Positions 33,861 through 46,200 of a DNA stretch of 64,000 nucleotides are shown here, piece by piece (position 1 is the first letter of the stretch; every line of letters begins with the position of its first letter). The notes beneath the pieces are model-generated. The model searched no databases. It saw only the letters and a program-made list of their open reading frames with translations, and was not told the origin of the DNA. This DNA comes from Luidia sarsii. Its lineage: Eukaryota > Echinodermata > Asteroidea > Paxillosida > Luidiidae. Where the stretch lies: the NCBI GenBank assembly GCA_949987565.1, contig OX465105.1, positions 16,991,637-17,055,636 of the forward strand. The letters are read 5' to 3'. The position numbers were made by a program, and so were the translations under genes.

Positions 33861-36800
33861 AGGAGAGACTGACCCGTTGGAAAGGGTGCTTACATTTGTA
33901 GCAACAACTACTTCATCAGATGCATCTGATGGTTGGTATCCATGGTTTTTACATGCAATCAGATCCTGGTCCAGCTACAAAGATAAGCCTTTCTTTTTTC
34001 AAGTCAAACAAATAAATGAAAAACTGGAAACATTTTTTAAATAACCTTTGCAGGAAATGCATGGGCATCAAACCAAAATAGTTAATCCAGACAGGCAGGG
34101 GTGACAGTCGGAAGCTGTTACCCATTAACTGCTGTACATATATCTCAGGGGATCACACCCCCATTTTCATCATATACAGGTAATAGTATTAGATATACTG
34201 TACATACGATATAGAATGAAACAAAAAATGGTCATAAACCCAGCTTTCGTAGCTTGGTATTGTCTAAGACCACAGATTCTATTGTTTACAAAAAGCAATA
34301 TGGTCATGATGTCCCCGCCTTGCTTGGCCTCAAGGTTGAGGGCGCCCTTGCCAGGCAGGGATGCAAGACTTCCGGAAATTTTTGGATATCCGGAAAATAA
34401 GTGATTTTATTTATTTATTTTATTTATTTATTTATTTTTATTATTATTATTATTTGTTTTTATTTCAAACAGGTATCTCAAACTGTTAAAACCCTAACAA
34501 CTGAAGTGCGCCTGCATCCCTGCCGTGAATCTATCGGTCGCGTAAGCGCTCACTTGCATTCGCATCTCTCGGTTGCGTAAGCGCTCACTCGCAGGCACTC
34601 AATTTAGTGATTTAAAGTTGGCCTTTAGTGATTTTCAGGAAATGACTTGGTCGGTCACTTGCATCCCTGACCAGGTCTCAAGGTCAAGGTCGCCCTTCCT
34701 ATCTTGCATCACACTCATAAGATCCAGAGTCAGATAGAGTGCCCCTGTGTGCACACATGATTCTGGTTGCTGCCTACAGCAATCCTTGCATTAGAAAAAT
34801 GATAACGATCACTTGTAAATGCATCACCAATGCAATATTTTTCCTTGATTATGTACATACAGAGCGTCAATAACGTTTTTACGACACAAAATCATGCACA
34901 CAATTACGAAATTTTCATCTATGCCAAAATTTCTAAAGTAATCTATCGACAAAGCTGGGGTTTTTTTCTCCCCATCAGACAGACGCTGTTTTGTGAAATT
35001 CTTTGATATTGAGCATTTAGCGGAAGTGAGTTTAGGTATCTTTATTCCTCCATGGTTTATCAGTCCAGAAAACAGTGAAACCAATTGAGTCATTTCCACA
35101 TCCACTGGCAGATTGTGTGTACACATCCGGATACCATGTGCACTGTACAGCCAGTTTGTATTATTTTACATGTAGGCGACTAGGCGCACTGTTAATTTGA
35201 TTTTGCAAATTGGTATCTGGTTGCGTGGGGGAGGGGTATTAGATTTTGAAACGGTAAACATTGTGTGCCATGCAACAGGTGGTCTTTTAATTAGGCAAAA
35301 ACCTATGGCATGTTTGCAGGATACATTTGCTCATTCATGTATGCAGCCATACATCATTGTGCATGGGTGTCCAACTTTGCATGTCCAATGCACTGATGTT
35401 AATGCATACATGTTTCAGGCAATTTCACACACATGACTGTGAGTGCACATTCACTCATACCGATTTTTGTGGAGACATTGCTTTGTTATCGTGCACTATA
35501 CAACCGAGTGAGAAAGGATGTTTTCAAAATGTTCCCATTTCAACCACATTCACTTTCCTGGGTAGAAATTTGGACCGTATGTCTCTTATATGTAACACTT
35601 TGCGACGGATTCTGACCCATCACAAATTTCCCGTTTTTGAGTTATTCCCAAATATGTGTTTCGTGAAAGCCTTGTGGATAGTCCTGACAGGTCTATACAC
35701 GTTTACACCTTTATAATTTCCCTGTGGAGACCTATTGAACCTATTGTCTTAGGTCTCCACAAGGCACTAGATTCGCGTCCACATTCACTCATTCACACAG
35801 AGCCATGTTGAGTACTGAAGGTAAATTGAAAACAAATCAGGCAAATAGGGAATCAAAAATTGACACAAATTTGGCCAAAACAAGGCTTTAAAGCCACTCA
35901 AGGTTAAGGACTAAGAAAAGGAGATAGAGAGGGACTCAGAAAGGCTGAAGATAGGAATTGACATTCCTTTTATGAGTATGAAACGGTCTTCACACTTCAA
36001 AGGAATGTGTTGATGAGGTTTTCACCGAGTGGACGTGTCTTCCCAAAGTATGGAAAATGTTGTCACAAAACCTGTGAAAAAAGGTCTTTCAAAAAAAATG
36101 TGGGAAACGTCTTCCCAAAGTGTGAAAAAAAATTCACCACCAAATGTGAAAAATGGCCTCACTAAGTGTAAAAAATATCCTCACTAGGAGCTTAAAATGT
36201 TTTCACAAAAGTTCTGGAAGAGGTGGAGAAAAGGGGTCCGTACATAGTTTGAATATAAATGTCTTTCCAGAGTGTTAAAAAAAAATGCCAATAAATTTCA
36301 TGCAGTGCTTAATTCCATGTTAAGGCCTTCCTAATCCTGTGATCAAGTTCCAGTTCCGTCTGTAGCACGGACGTACTTCCAGTGATTCTCCATAGATGCA
36401 TTTTGAAAGGTAGATTCCAGACTAGGAAATCCAGACAAATCTCTGCCTAACCGAATTATTGTCTGACAAACTAACGCCGCAGCTCACTGAAGCCATGGTA
36501 CAACCATAGTACAACCATGGTACAACCATTCAAGTACTTCCATGCATCACTGCATACTGTATATACCATTCATGGGTTTTCAATGTTATGGCCTAAGTTC
36601 AGGTTCATGAATAGCACTGGTATGTCCAGGGACCCAGACGAGCTTGCCAGGTGAATGTATCAGTAGTAGATCGTTGATCCAGATAGATTTACACAATGAC
36701 ATTTGCACACTGGGAGTGCTGTGCTTTACCTGAACACTTCTGATATTGCCAGTGGAGATACAGGCTTTTTTTATATTATCATGGGATCTCTTTGGGGGAT

Positions 36801-37034
36801 GTAATTTTTGGTTTTTTATATTTTTCGAGATGTGTTGTAACAGGTCATTTTGACTCAGTTTCTGAAGGACTTTACAAAACAACACAAAGCCTGCTCAGTG
36901 TTGTTGTGACATACCGTGGATGGGGCGCTACAATGTATGTTGAGGTTCCACAGGTCACAGATTGGATAAGGAATGAGTCTCATGCACTGTAATGTGACAC
37001 GTGTAGAAGCATACCGGTACAGCAGTTATGTGAG

Positions 37035-37140
37035 ATTTGAAGGTTTGCATGGTGAGAATATCAGGATAAATAGGTTTGCGGAGACACCATGTAAATTCTC
37101 TTTTGTGAGTAAGTGTGGTTCTGAAAAGAACCACAGTTAT
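37035..37140 (+). repeat. Left half of the foldback element family
   Basis: GATTTGAAGGTTTGCATGGT, TCAGGATAAATAGGTTTGCG, GAGACACCATGTAAATTCTC and GTGGTTCTGAAAAGAACC in the same order as the left arm of the element at 10,080; the right arm is absent. Confidence 0.8.
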
Positions 37141-37294
37141 GTGTGAGCAAACAACCCGTTGATGCTATGGTGCTATGGTTTCTGTTTCCTTTTTTTCTTC
37201 TTCAAGTTTTGGAGGCAAATGCCCAAGGTGGCCCATCAAAAGTGTGAGGTGGGCCGTCTCACAGTTTCATATGCAGGGGAAAACCCTGCTACAA

Positions 37295-37520
37295 GGCGTG
37301 TTGTGACACTACAGATGTTGTGACACTACACATGGTGTGACACTACAGATGTTGTGACACTACAGAGTACAGATGTTGTGACACTACAGATGTTGTGACA
37401 CTACACATGTTGTGACACTACACATGTTATGCACTACACATGTTGTGACACTAGACATGTTGTGACACTACACATGTTGTGACACAACACATTTCGTGAC
37501 ACAGGACATTTTGTGATACA
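37295..37520 (+). repeat. 17-bp minisatellite
   Basis: About a dozen head-to-tail copies of TGTTGTGACACTACACA with single-base variants. The array decays at its right end into GACACAGGACATTTTGTGAT. Confidence 0.92.
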
Positions 37521-37704
37521 GCACATCTATCAAACATGGCGGGGTAATGATATTAATGTACATTGTACAAGGTTTATTATACAAAGGGTATAAATGTCTT
37601 TCAATCAATTAAACAAAAAAAATTAAGGATCATGTGCCTCGTAAATTGAATATAATTTTAGAGTAATGTACAAACATGTTCCAAAATTACCAAAATTCTC
37701 AAAA

Positions 37705-37975
37705 GTTACAGGGCCTGACATTTTTATTTTAGCAGGACCTTTCTCAAAGGCATTTTGCCTTAGACAAAAGGTTCTGTGCTAGGATCGAAACATCAGGCCC
37801 TCTAACTTTTTAGATTTGTGTATTGCAGTTTATTTTAGTCAGTGAGCAGTTTGCAACAGTTTTTTTGTATTTACAAAATGCAAAGTCATCAATTTAGAGA
37901 GCTCAACGTTTCGCTCCTGGTAAAACCTAGCAGGACCGATTCATCAGACCCTCTAAATTTATGAGTTCAATTTTA
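37705..37975. repeat. Two palindromic copies of the CCTGACGTTTCGATCC family, one with a hammerhead-like core
   Basis: 37,705-37,822 is an inverted pair (GGGCCTGACATTTTTATTTT against ATCGAAACATCAGGCCC). 37,890-37,970 is flanked by AATTTAGAGAGCTC and CCCTCTAAATTT; on its minus strand it reads CTGATGA, then a hairpin-forming stretch, then GCGAAACG. Confidence 0.75.
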
Positions 37976-38644
37976 TTTGAAATCAATATTATTTAAATGA
38001 AGAGAAATCTATGAAAAAAAACAATCACGGACTTCCATGGATCAGGTCAATTTGCTTTTCTCTTTTTACAACCTCCCTTATTAATTTTTAATCTTTACTC
38101 GGGTTTTCAATGTGTGTGCAAGTCAGCTGTGTATCTGTGTATGAAGAAATCTGTTGACACGTTAGATATTTTATTTGGGGATGAAAAAAATCAATAAATG
38201 TGGGCGGTGTGGTCCATCGATTGTATCTATGTGCATATGTAATAAACTGATTGGGACAAACATATTTTTATGGATAAATCTTTGTATGCTGTCTACAGTT
38301 TGTGTGTAAGGTTCCTGTTCAGAGTGGTTTGATGTTCTGATAAGCGTCTCTCACATTTATTGTGTTATAATGTAGAAAAACCCCACAGTATATCTAAGCT
38401 GATCAAGATAATAAAACAAAGGTAACGATAGTATATGTGATTCATGTTGAAACATCAGGCCACAGACGAAAGGCAAGACCTATTGAGCCGGAGCTTGAGT
38501 CAGGTATGCCTTGACAAAAATGGACCACACAGTGAAAGAAAGACAGAAAGACAAAAGAACCAGGGCTATCGCTGATGACAAAAACAACAACAGTTTGGAA
38601 AAATAACTAAGCTCGATTATTTATTAAAATAATTAAGCTAGATT

Positions 38645-39020
38645 ATTTAAAGCCCCTACACAACATTGGTAAGATCGAAAAACAGAAATTTTCACAGATT
38701 TACATGAAACTTATACAGTTTGGAGATGGTTATAGTAGAAACCTCTCACTGAAATATTTCTGCCTAAAATGTATTTTGGGAGAAATGAGTAAAATAAATA
38801 GTTTACGTCTCACCGAGATCTAAACTATTTTTCGGAACAGTACGGCGTTGAATGCTGCATTTTTGTGAAACAAATGAAGCGGTTTTCACGATTTTCTTGA
38901 GACTCGGTTGGCGGATTGAGCTGAAATTTTCACAGGTGTACTATTTCATGCATATGTTGGATCAGTTAACGTATGGGATGCTATTCTTTGACCTCGACCA
39001 ATGTTGTGCATGGGCTTTAA
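38645..39020. mobile_element. MITE-like element of the TTAAAGGCCC type, diverged
   Basis: Begins TTTAAAGCCCCTACACAACA and ends ATGTTGTGCATGGGCTTTAA. The interior shares the ACAGTTTGGAGATGGTTATA region with the other copies. Confidence 0.8.
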
Positions 39021-39174
39021 GTGAGTTTTTATATTACGCTTTTCCTCCTGAAAATCTCTGCAAGATGTGGGCCTACTAGGTTTCCTATTGGTTGTGACTT
39101 GAATTTACACATGAGTCTATTGGAGCTGTAGTCTCGTTGCCATCCGTGCTTTTTTCCACCTGCCATTTGGCCAA

Positions 39175-39545
39175 TGAATGTCTTTGAACCAAAACAGAAT
39201 GTCAAACAAACAAAGGAAAAACTGACTGGGAACTTTTGAATAAATTGAAAAAAAAAAGGCAAAGAAAGCTCTGGAGCGAGTTTTGAACCGAGCCCTCTGG
39301 TTTTGCATATTATCACTCTTACCATCAGAGCTATCCAGCCCTTAGATGGTGGACTCCCTAAGTAGTCAACAAGTCTTTGCCAGGGTGGGGGCGCCAGTCA
39401 GAAGCAGTTCACCCATTAACTGCCGTACTGTTTGTCTCCAGGGATCACAGCCCCACTTTCAAACGGATGCAAACAACTAATTGTAAACCTGATTACACTA
39501 CCTTGGGCTTGGGGATCACACAAAGTAGATGCAGCTTAAAAAAAA
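39175..39545 (-). mobile_element. tRNA-derived SINE, complete unit
   Basis: Reverse copy with all three parts: tail (39,175-39,260; GTCAAACAAACAAAGGAAAA), tRNA-like part (about 39,265-39,340) and head (39,345-39,540; TTTGCCAGGGTGGGGGCGCC to CACAAAGTAGATGCAGCTT). Confidence 0.85.
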
Positions 39546-39844
39546 GATTTATTTGTTCTGCACTGCACAAGTGCAAAACAAATCATTTCTGTTCAGTGCA
39601 ACCATTAATTATAGTCAATTTAAAAAAAATGTAATAATCACGCGGCAGATTGAGAAAGCATCTGTTGCCTCGTGTCTAGTTGAGCTTTCCATTAGATTTC
39701 AATAGATTCTCCTTTTCAGTCCAAATCCCACTCAATAAAATCAATCATTTGAAAATCCCCATGAATACAGAGCCCATGAATAACAGAGTTGGAAGCTCCC
39801 ACAAAATAGAAATAAAAGAAAAATTAAATACGTACACTGGCAAA

Positions 39845-39995
39845 GACTATATATAGTTGGTTGTTTGGAAAGGCCACCATCTAAGGGCTGGGAAGCCCAG
39901 ATGGTAAGAGCACTGATATGCAAAACCAGAGGTCTCGGGTTCAAGTCCCGGTCCAGTCAAAGTTTTCTTTGCCATTTCTCAAAATTGTTTAAAAT
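39845..39995 (+). mobile_element. tRNA-derived SINE, tRNA-like part and tail
   Basis: GGAAAGGCCACCATCTAAGG, then tRNA-like part with box B GGGTTCAAGTCCCGG, then AAAGTTTTCTTTGCCATTTC. The head is truncated. Confidence 0.82.
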
Positions 39996-40309
39996 TTCAT
40001 AGTTAGTTTTTTTCCTTTATTCCTTTTTTTATTTGACTAAAATATGGGCATAATGAAGATAAACCTTTCTTTGTGGAATTTCTAAAAAAAAATGGTCCTT
40101 TTCTTCCTGAGATACACATAGTTACAAGAGCAATTACCACAAAGAACACACACAGTCCAAAACCTTGAGTTACCGTGGCACTCCTTACAGTGGCACTCAC
40201 CATCTCAAAAGAGATGATGCACGTACATGGTGACACCACAAAATGTCCCACTTTGTTCTTCCACTATGGAAGCCTTCCAATCTTATCAAGCAATTAAGTG
40301 TGGGGTAAG

Positions 40310-40475
40310 ACTTGAAGGTTTGCATAGTGGAAATACTAAGAGGAAGGTTTGCAGTGACACCATGTAGCACTTCTCTTTCGAGGAGGAGTGTGGCTGTGAA
40401 AGGAGCCGGTGACAGCAACTCAATGTTTCGGGTAGTGTGTAGTAGTACTCTGCCCGTCATCAGGAGAGTGTCAAG
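40310..40475 (+). repeat. Foldback element copy, mostly left half
   Basis: GACTTGAAGGTTTGCATAGT, GGAAGGTTTGCAGTGACACC, CATGTAGCACTTCTCTTTCG, GGGTAGTGTGTAGTAGTACTC and CCGTCATCAGGAG; the central part is retained and the right arm is missing. An inverted outer fragment lies at 40,200-40,285. Confidence 0.78.
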
Positions 40476-41334
40476 TGTGGAAAGGGATGCATGTTCGATC
40501 GTTATTTCATTTACGATATCCGAGATAATAGAAATTGCCGTTAGTGGGCGTAATCATGGCTGGGTTATTGATTGTTGGAAGGGGATGCATTGAGTTTATG
40601 CATCTGCTTCTGTAGTTTCCTTGTTTGTTATCAATATCCTCCCGCACACAAACACGCACACTGGAAATCTGCTGGTAGGATTAATGGTCCTTGTATGAAT
40701 GCAGTAGTAGACAGATGGTTAATGCAGGGATATTCCCATCAGTAGATTTTAACCACCCCCCCCCAAATCTGCCCAATTAGCAAAAATCCAGCAATGTCAT
40801 TTTAGAGAGTGCTTAGCAGAATTTCAAGTAGTATATAATGCAGATGCTTGTGTGGGGGAAAGACCATTCAGTTGACTGTAAAAAAAAGACAAAAAGGGGA
40901 ATGGAGTAAGATGCGCTGTGCATTGAATTTGTTTTTAAAAAAAGGATGAAGGAAATTTGGGCAGACTAGGAAGAGTAGGGATACTGGTTCTGCCATTGTG
41001 GGTTTTTGTGTGTGTGGGTGTGTGCATGGATATATGTAAAACGTGCACAGTCACAATGACGGAGAACAATCCATAAAATATGATATCATTTGGCTTCCCA
41101 CCCCATCCCTCATTTATCTTCAGAGTAGGTATCGGTATCATATGCTGTTGAATAAATTTGACCAGCGGTATCAGATTGTCGTTCAGCTAATGATTGCTAT
41201 GAATTACAATACCATGGACTATTCCCTTACGGACTCTGAATAAACGAATCAATATGTGCAGACTCAACACAGCCTTGGTTTCCGTATTGAATGCACCATT
41301 TTGTGTTCAAACTTTATTTAATTTTGAAAAATGG

Positions 41335-41600
41335 CACAGAAAACTTGGAACGGGATTTGAACCCGAGACCTAGCTGGTTTTGCGTACCGGCACTGTATGA
41401 CAAACTTTTTAAAACAAACTTTAACCAACTTTATTTAAATCAAGGAACTTTTAAGCAATTCTGAAAAATGGTAAAAGAAAACTTTGACTGGACCGGGACT
41501 TAAACCCGAGACCTGTGAATTTGTGTACCAGCGCTCTGACCATCTGAGCAACCCAGCCCTTAGATGGTGGCCTTCTCAAGTAGATAACTAATTGATGCCG
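41335..41600 (-). repeat. Two tRNA-derived SINE fragments, reverse
   Basis: 41,335-41,395 and 41,475-41,600 each hold GGACTTGAACCCGAGACC-type box B complements; the second continues to CATCTGAGCAACCCAGCCCT and TGGTGGCCTTCTCAAGTAG. Confidence 0.75.
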
Positions 41601-43105
41601 GGGTATATTTAAAATTCCAGTAATTCAGAAATGTTGCCACTGCTTACTGACTAAAATGACCAAAAATACAAATTTACAAAACAAAGACGGTCAGACGTTC
41701 AGATCCTTGAAGGACCTTTCTCAAAGGTTGGAATATAAAAGGCCTAACGTTTCGATCCAAGCTTGACCTTTGAGAAAGGACACGCTAGGATTGAAACGCC
41801 AGGCCCTCTACTATTTTCAAACTTTATTTCAAGTAATACAGAAAAAAACTTTAAGAGGACCTGACGGTTTGATAGTGGCGTGAACCTTGTGATGAAGGTG
41901 CAGCTAGGATCTCCATGGAATGTGATGTTAAGATGTGAATTTAAGTTAGTACTTTTGACAAGTGGTCATTGGTTTCAGGGCTGGAAAATAATCCATGTCA
42001 GTCCTTGGCCAAACTCATGAAAATGTGGAAGACAAGTCCAAATCGATACTCTTTAACCATCAGGCCAAGTAAAAAAAAAAGTATTAGTTTCCCATCCCCT
42101 CCTGTATAGTTTTTTTGCCACCGCATCATTTTTATTTTTATTTTTTCAAAACGATAAAAAGACAAAATTTTGATTGATTTTCGCTGTTTCCAGCTGTTGA
42201 ACCTCACACGTGCACAGCCTACATATCGTACCGAACTTAAAAATGACTGGAAATTAGACTAACCATCTTTAGGGGGGGGGAAATGGTTTTTGAAAAGGCC
42301 CACAACAAAAAGTGCCCGCATTCTCCTTTTAAAAAAAAGTTTGGAAGAGAAACTAATATTATTTTTAATTTGGCCTTACATACAAGGAAGACAAACTCAA
42401 TAAGAAAAAAACAAGAAAAAACAATGAAGAATGTTATGGAGTAGAGAACTACAAATCATCCTGGTGCGAGGTTTTCATGGCATTTGTGGGCCTCATGGCA
42501 AAACTGATGGTAAATGTGGGTTCACGATGCGATTGGATCCAATTCCATTCACACTGTGAATGAGACCAGCCAGCCGACATCTTGTATTAATGTGAGGGAG
42601 AGGTGAGGGGGAGGTTCGAACCCCGACATTGACTCTGGCTCGGGGTTTCAAAAAGAGATGCCTGTTGGCCAAATAAATAGAGTATTAAAAGTGACTGGAA
42701 GCCGGTGCTCAGTCTCTATGCAGACAATGGTGCCACAAGCTGCATTTCTAAGGTTTCAATAGATTGATTACACGACCAATTATTACATGCCATCATATGA
42801 CTAATAGTGGGTATTTTCATTTTTTCATCTCATTTGGTGCAGAATAGGAGTGGAAACGAGCAAAGAAGACTATCATACTGTCCACATTCTTCTCTGTATG
42901 TTTCCATTACTGCTCTGTGCAAATAAGATGAAAAAAATACCCGCTATAAGTCACGTGATGGCAAGTAAACAGTGGTCGCGCAATCGGTCTATTGGCAAAG
43001 TCGCTCTTCCTCCCCCATCTCCCCCCCCCCCCAAAAAAAAATAAAAAAAATCTGAAATAATGGCGGAGGAGAAAGAGCCTCGGCTGATGAGTTTTGCTTT
43101 GGATT

Positions 43106-43249
43106 TTATTCTGGCAGGGAGGCTTGGATGGCTGCCAAGACATCGATGAACTCGGTTATCTCTGGCACTCTGCGGTCTGTCTGCGTCTGACTCATCGATT
43201 GCAACGCCTCCAGGACTGGCTGCTGGCAGGAACTCCTGATGCCATCAAA
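43106..43249 (-). CDS. CENPQ: CENP-Q exon 10, C-terminal helices and stop
   Basis: Acceptor TCTCCAAG (weak pyrimidine tract). Encodes PVLEALQSMSQTQ and ITEFIDVLAAIQASLPE, then TAA at 43,108-43,106. The stop overlaps an AATAAA hexamer (43,110-43,105). Confidence 0.82.
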   Translation of the reverse strand, partial: FDGIRSSCQQPVLEALQSMSQTQTDRRVPEITEFIDVLAAIQASLPE

Positions 43250-46200
43250 CTTGGAGACCCCAAAAAACATGTGAAAATACAGGTCGGTTTAGAAATGAAC
43301 TGAAAAAAGCTGCATCCGCTTTGTGTGATCCCCGAGCTGCTGTAGCCAGGTTTACAACAATTGGTTGTTTGCATCTGAATGAAAGCGGGGGCGTGATCCC
43401 TGGAGATATACGGCAGATAATGGTTGAATTGCTTCTGACTGGCGCCCCTCCCCCGGCAAAGACTAGTTGACTATTAGGGAAGGCCGCCATCTAAAGGCTG
43501 GATAGCTCAGATGGTAGAGCACTGGTACGTTAAACCAGAGGCCTCGGGTTCAAGTCCTGGTCCAGTCAAAGTTTTCTTTGCAAATTTTTTTAATTTGTTC
43601 GAAAGTTCCCAATCTGTTTCCTCTGTTTGCTTGACTTTATTTCAAATTTTCAAGTACATTGTAATACAGAAATGCAAATGTAAATTTTTTAGAGGATCTG
43701 ACGGTTTAATCCTCGATCAGAGCAAAAACATCTGTCGAGGAGATTGAAACCCCCCCCCCCAAAAAAAAATGTACGGCCTGACATTTTTTGATCCTAGCAG
43801 GACCCTTCTCAAATGTGGGTGTAAAAATGACAGGTGAATGCAGTGTGCATGTTGGTTCAAACTTCAAGCCTTGTGGGAACTTATAAGTTAGAGCACAATC
43901 CCTTGTGCAAACTTTAAACTTCCTAATGAGTGCAGGTAAGTAATTTCTCAAATTTGGAATGTCTGGAAATTGGGCACTTTGCAAAATGGTGTACCCGCCC
44001 GTAAAACTCTGATCTAAGATTTGATATGTACGCGGGACAAGTCAGCTCACCTGGTGTGGGGTGGGGTGGTCCCTTTGACGCCGAAGGGGAGGCAAGCCCA
44101 AGACGTCTTCTTGATCCTCCTGTAGTATGGGGTGCAACTGGAAAAGGTGCAAAAGGAAAGGATGGAAGTGCATGAGATGGGGAGGACAGGTCTATAAACC
44201 TGAGACCCACGTCGTGGAATCAATTCCCAAATCGAATACGCAGTGTTCACTCCCTGGAAATCCATAGTTTTTCTATACCCACTTCGCAACGGGACACTTT
44301 TTTAGTGCCCATGAACGCCACACTGTTTTGTGTACGTAATTTCTAAAACTAGCTTAAAAATAGCCTGGAACAATTTCTTTAACTTTGTTCAAAGTTCTTA
44401 GTCAGTTTATCATCGATTTGTTTGACTTGAATTGAAAAAGCTGCATCCACTGACTTTGTGTGATCCCCAAGCTTCTGTATCCAGGTTGACAACCATCGGT
44501 TGTTTGCATCTGAATGAAAGCGGGGGGTGTGATCCTTGGAGATATACGGCAGTTAATGGTTGAATTGCTTCCGACTGGCGGCCCCCGCCCTGGCAAAGAT
44601 TAGTTGACTATTAGGGAAGGCCACCATCTAAGGGCTGGTTAGCTCATTTTGGATAATGATTTGTGCTTTGGTGAGGGGGCATTGCCTTGTGACCAATGGA
44701 TTCAGGTTCCAATGCTCTCACCCTCTTGGACACCTCTTGCTGGTTTTCCAGGCTCTCTTCCTGATCAGTCGCTTCAAGATTCTGAAGCTCCTCCTCTTTT
44801 TCTCTCAGCAACCTGCCCCAGAAAAAAAGTGCAAGAAACATTCTTATAGGCAAAAATGTTGCAAAATGCTTGCTGAGTAATTAAAGTGACCAAAATTCAA
44901 AACTGAAAGAAAATAACGAGGGCCTGACGTTTAATCCTAGCAGGACCTTTCTCAAATCTGCCTTTGAGAAAGGTCCTGCTAGGATCAAAACGTCAGGCCC
45001 TCCTAATTTTTCATAAGAAACGTCTTACCGACTGAAATGGACTTAAAGGGTGAACATTCCCAATTTGACATCGTCGTTATTGTTTGGTAAAATCCATCTC
45101 GATCCTCACACTAGTTTGGACCTTAAAAGTTGCGATAGACTTCTTAAAATTGCGACCCCAAACTCGCCACTTACTCTTGTTGCAGCTGGACTTCCTTGTC
45201 TAAGCACTCCACTTGGTTGCTTGCCTCCACCAGGGCGGCCTCGAGGACTTGCTACAAGGGCAAACATGACCAGATGATTGGGACAGAGAGACACACACAC
45301 ATGTACGGTACTTTGCAGAGTCTTGGAGCTCTTCTCTTTTCATGGCAACACTCACGCACGTCTGTCGTTCCTCTATACACATGCATGCAAGATGGCAGCC
45401 TCCATGGCATTTCAGTCTGGCGCCCGCTATTGACCATCTATAGGTAAAACATGTACCTCTATGGAAGCAACTGGGGTCCATGTTGTCAACCTCCTAGTTG
45501 GTGGGCCCTGGTAACTGGTCTCGCTCCTCTGATTGAGCCCGGGCAAACGACAACAACTTGAGACAGCAGCACCTCTAACTGCTGCTTGCCTCATACGCAA
45601 GAAGAAGAGGGAAGCAACTGGCAAGCTCTCTTCATGCGTCCACTCGAACACACAACACTGGGTTCACCTGGGAATCATTGTACCCACCATTTGGCCTTCC
45701 ATGTCCCGGTAGTTGGGCTGCCTCTTGTTGGGGACCTTCAGGGAGACGACAGCACTCATCAGCCTGCTCTCGAGAAATCAGAGGGGCAATACATCACTGA
45801 GTTACATTCTCACCGCCGCAAATCATGCTAATACATCTCAGCCACTGCCAAATGTGTTTAGTTGTGTCAGTGTATGATTTAGTCCGTAGATGAAAAAAAG
45901 GCAAACATGGAGCACCCACCTTCTCTTCAGGTTGTTCAGATGATCTTGAATGTCGCTGTAGTTGGAATCGCTTGTTTCGGTCAAGACATCTCTATCGGGG
46001 AAATGAGAAAATCCAAATACATTTAAGGAAAAACTGACAGTGAACTCTTGAACAATTTTGAAAAAATTGTTCAAAGTGTAGGTACAAAAAACCAGAGGCG
46101 TGGGGCTAAAGTCCCGGTCCAGTCACAGTCTTCCTTGCCATTTTTTTTTTCCAAAATTGTTTACAAATATTTTAAAAATGTAAAAAAATAGGATGGCCCG

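Larger units (their letters stand above)
33235..43105. other. Intergenic region rich in repeats
   Basis: 9.9 kb between the membrane-protein gene and the end of CENP-Q. It holds the listed MITE, SINE, foldback and minisatellite copies, a TTTATTTATT microsatellite near 34,403-34,455, and a degenerate run of TGTGAAAAA/TCCTCACTAAG blocks at about 35,985-36,290. No open frame here shows a recognisable domain or convincing exon structure. Confidence 0.65.

Noticed and set aside
35327..35716. 129-residue plus-strand open frame
   Set aside because: No domain or supporting exon structure; overlapping frames of similar size suggest chance.
37295..37520. CRISPR-like array of direct repeats
   Set aside because: Repeats are directly adjacent without unique spacers, in an animal genome; a minisatellite.
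43496..43567. Possible functional tRNA gene (tRNA-Lys-like cloverleaf)
   Set aside because: Flanked by the SINE head and tail found at many other sites, and it has C at position 33; a SINE part rather than a tRNA gene.
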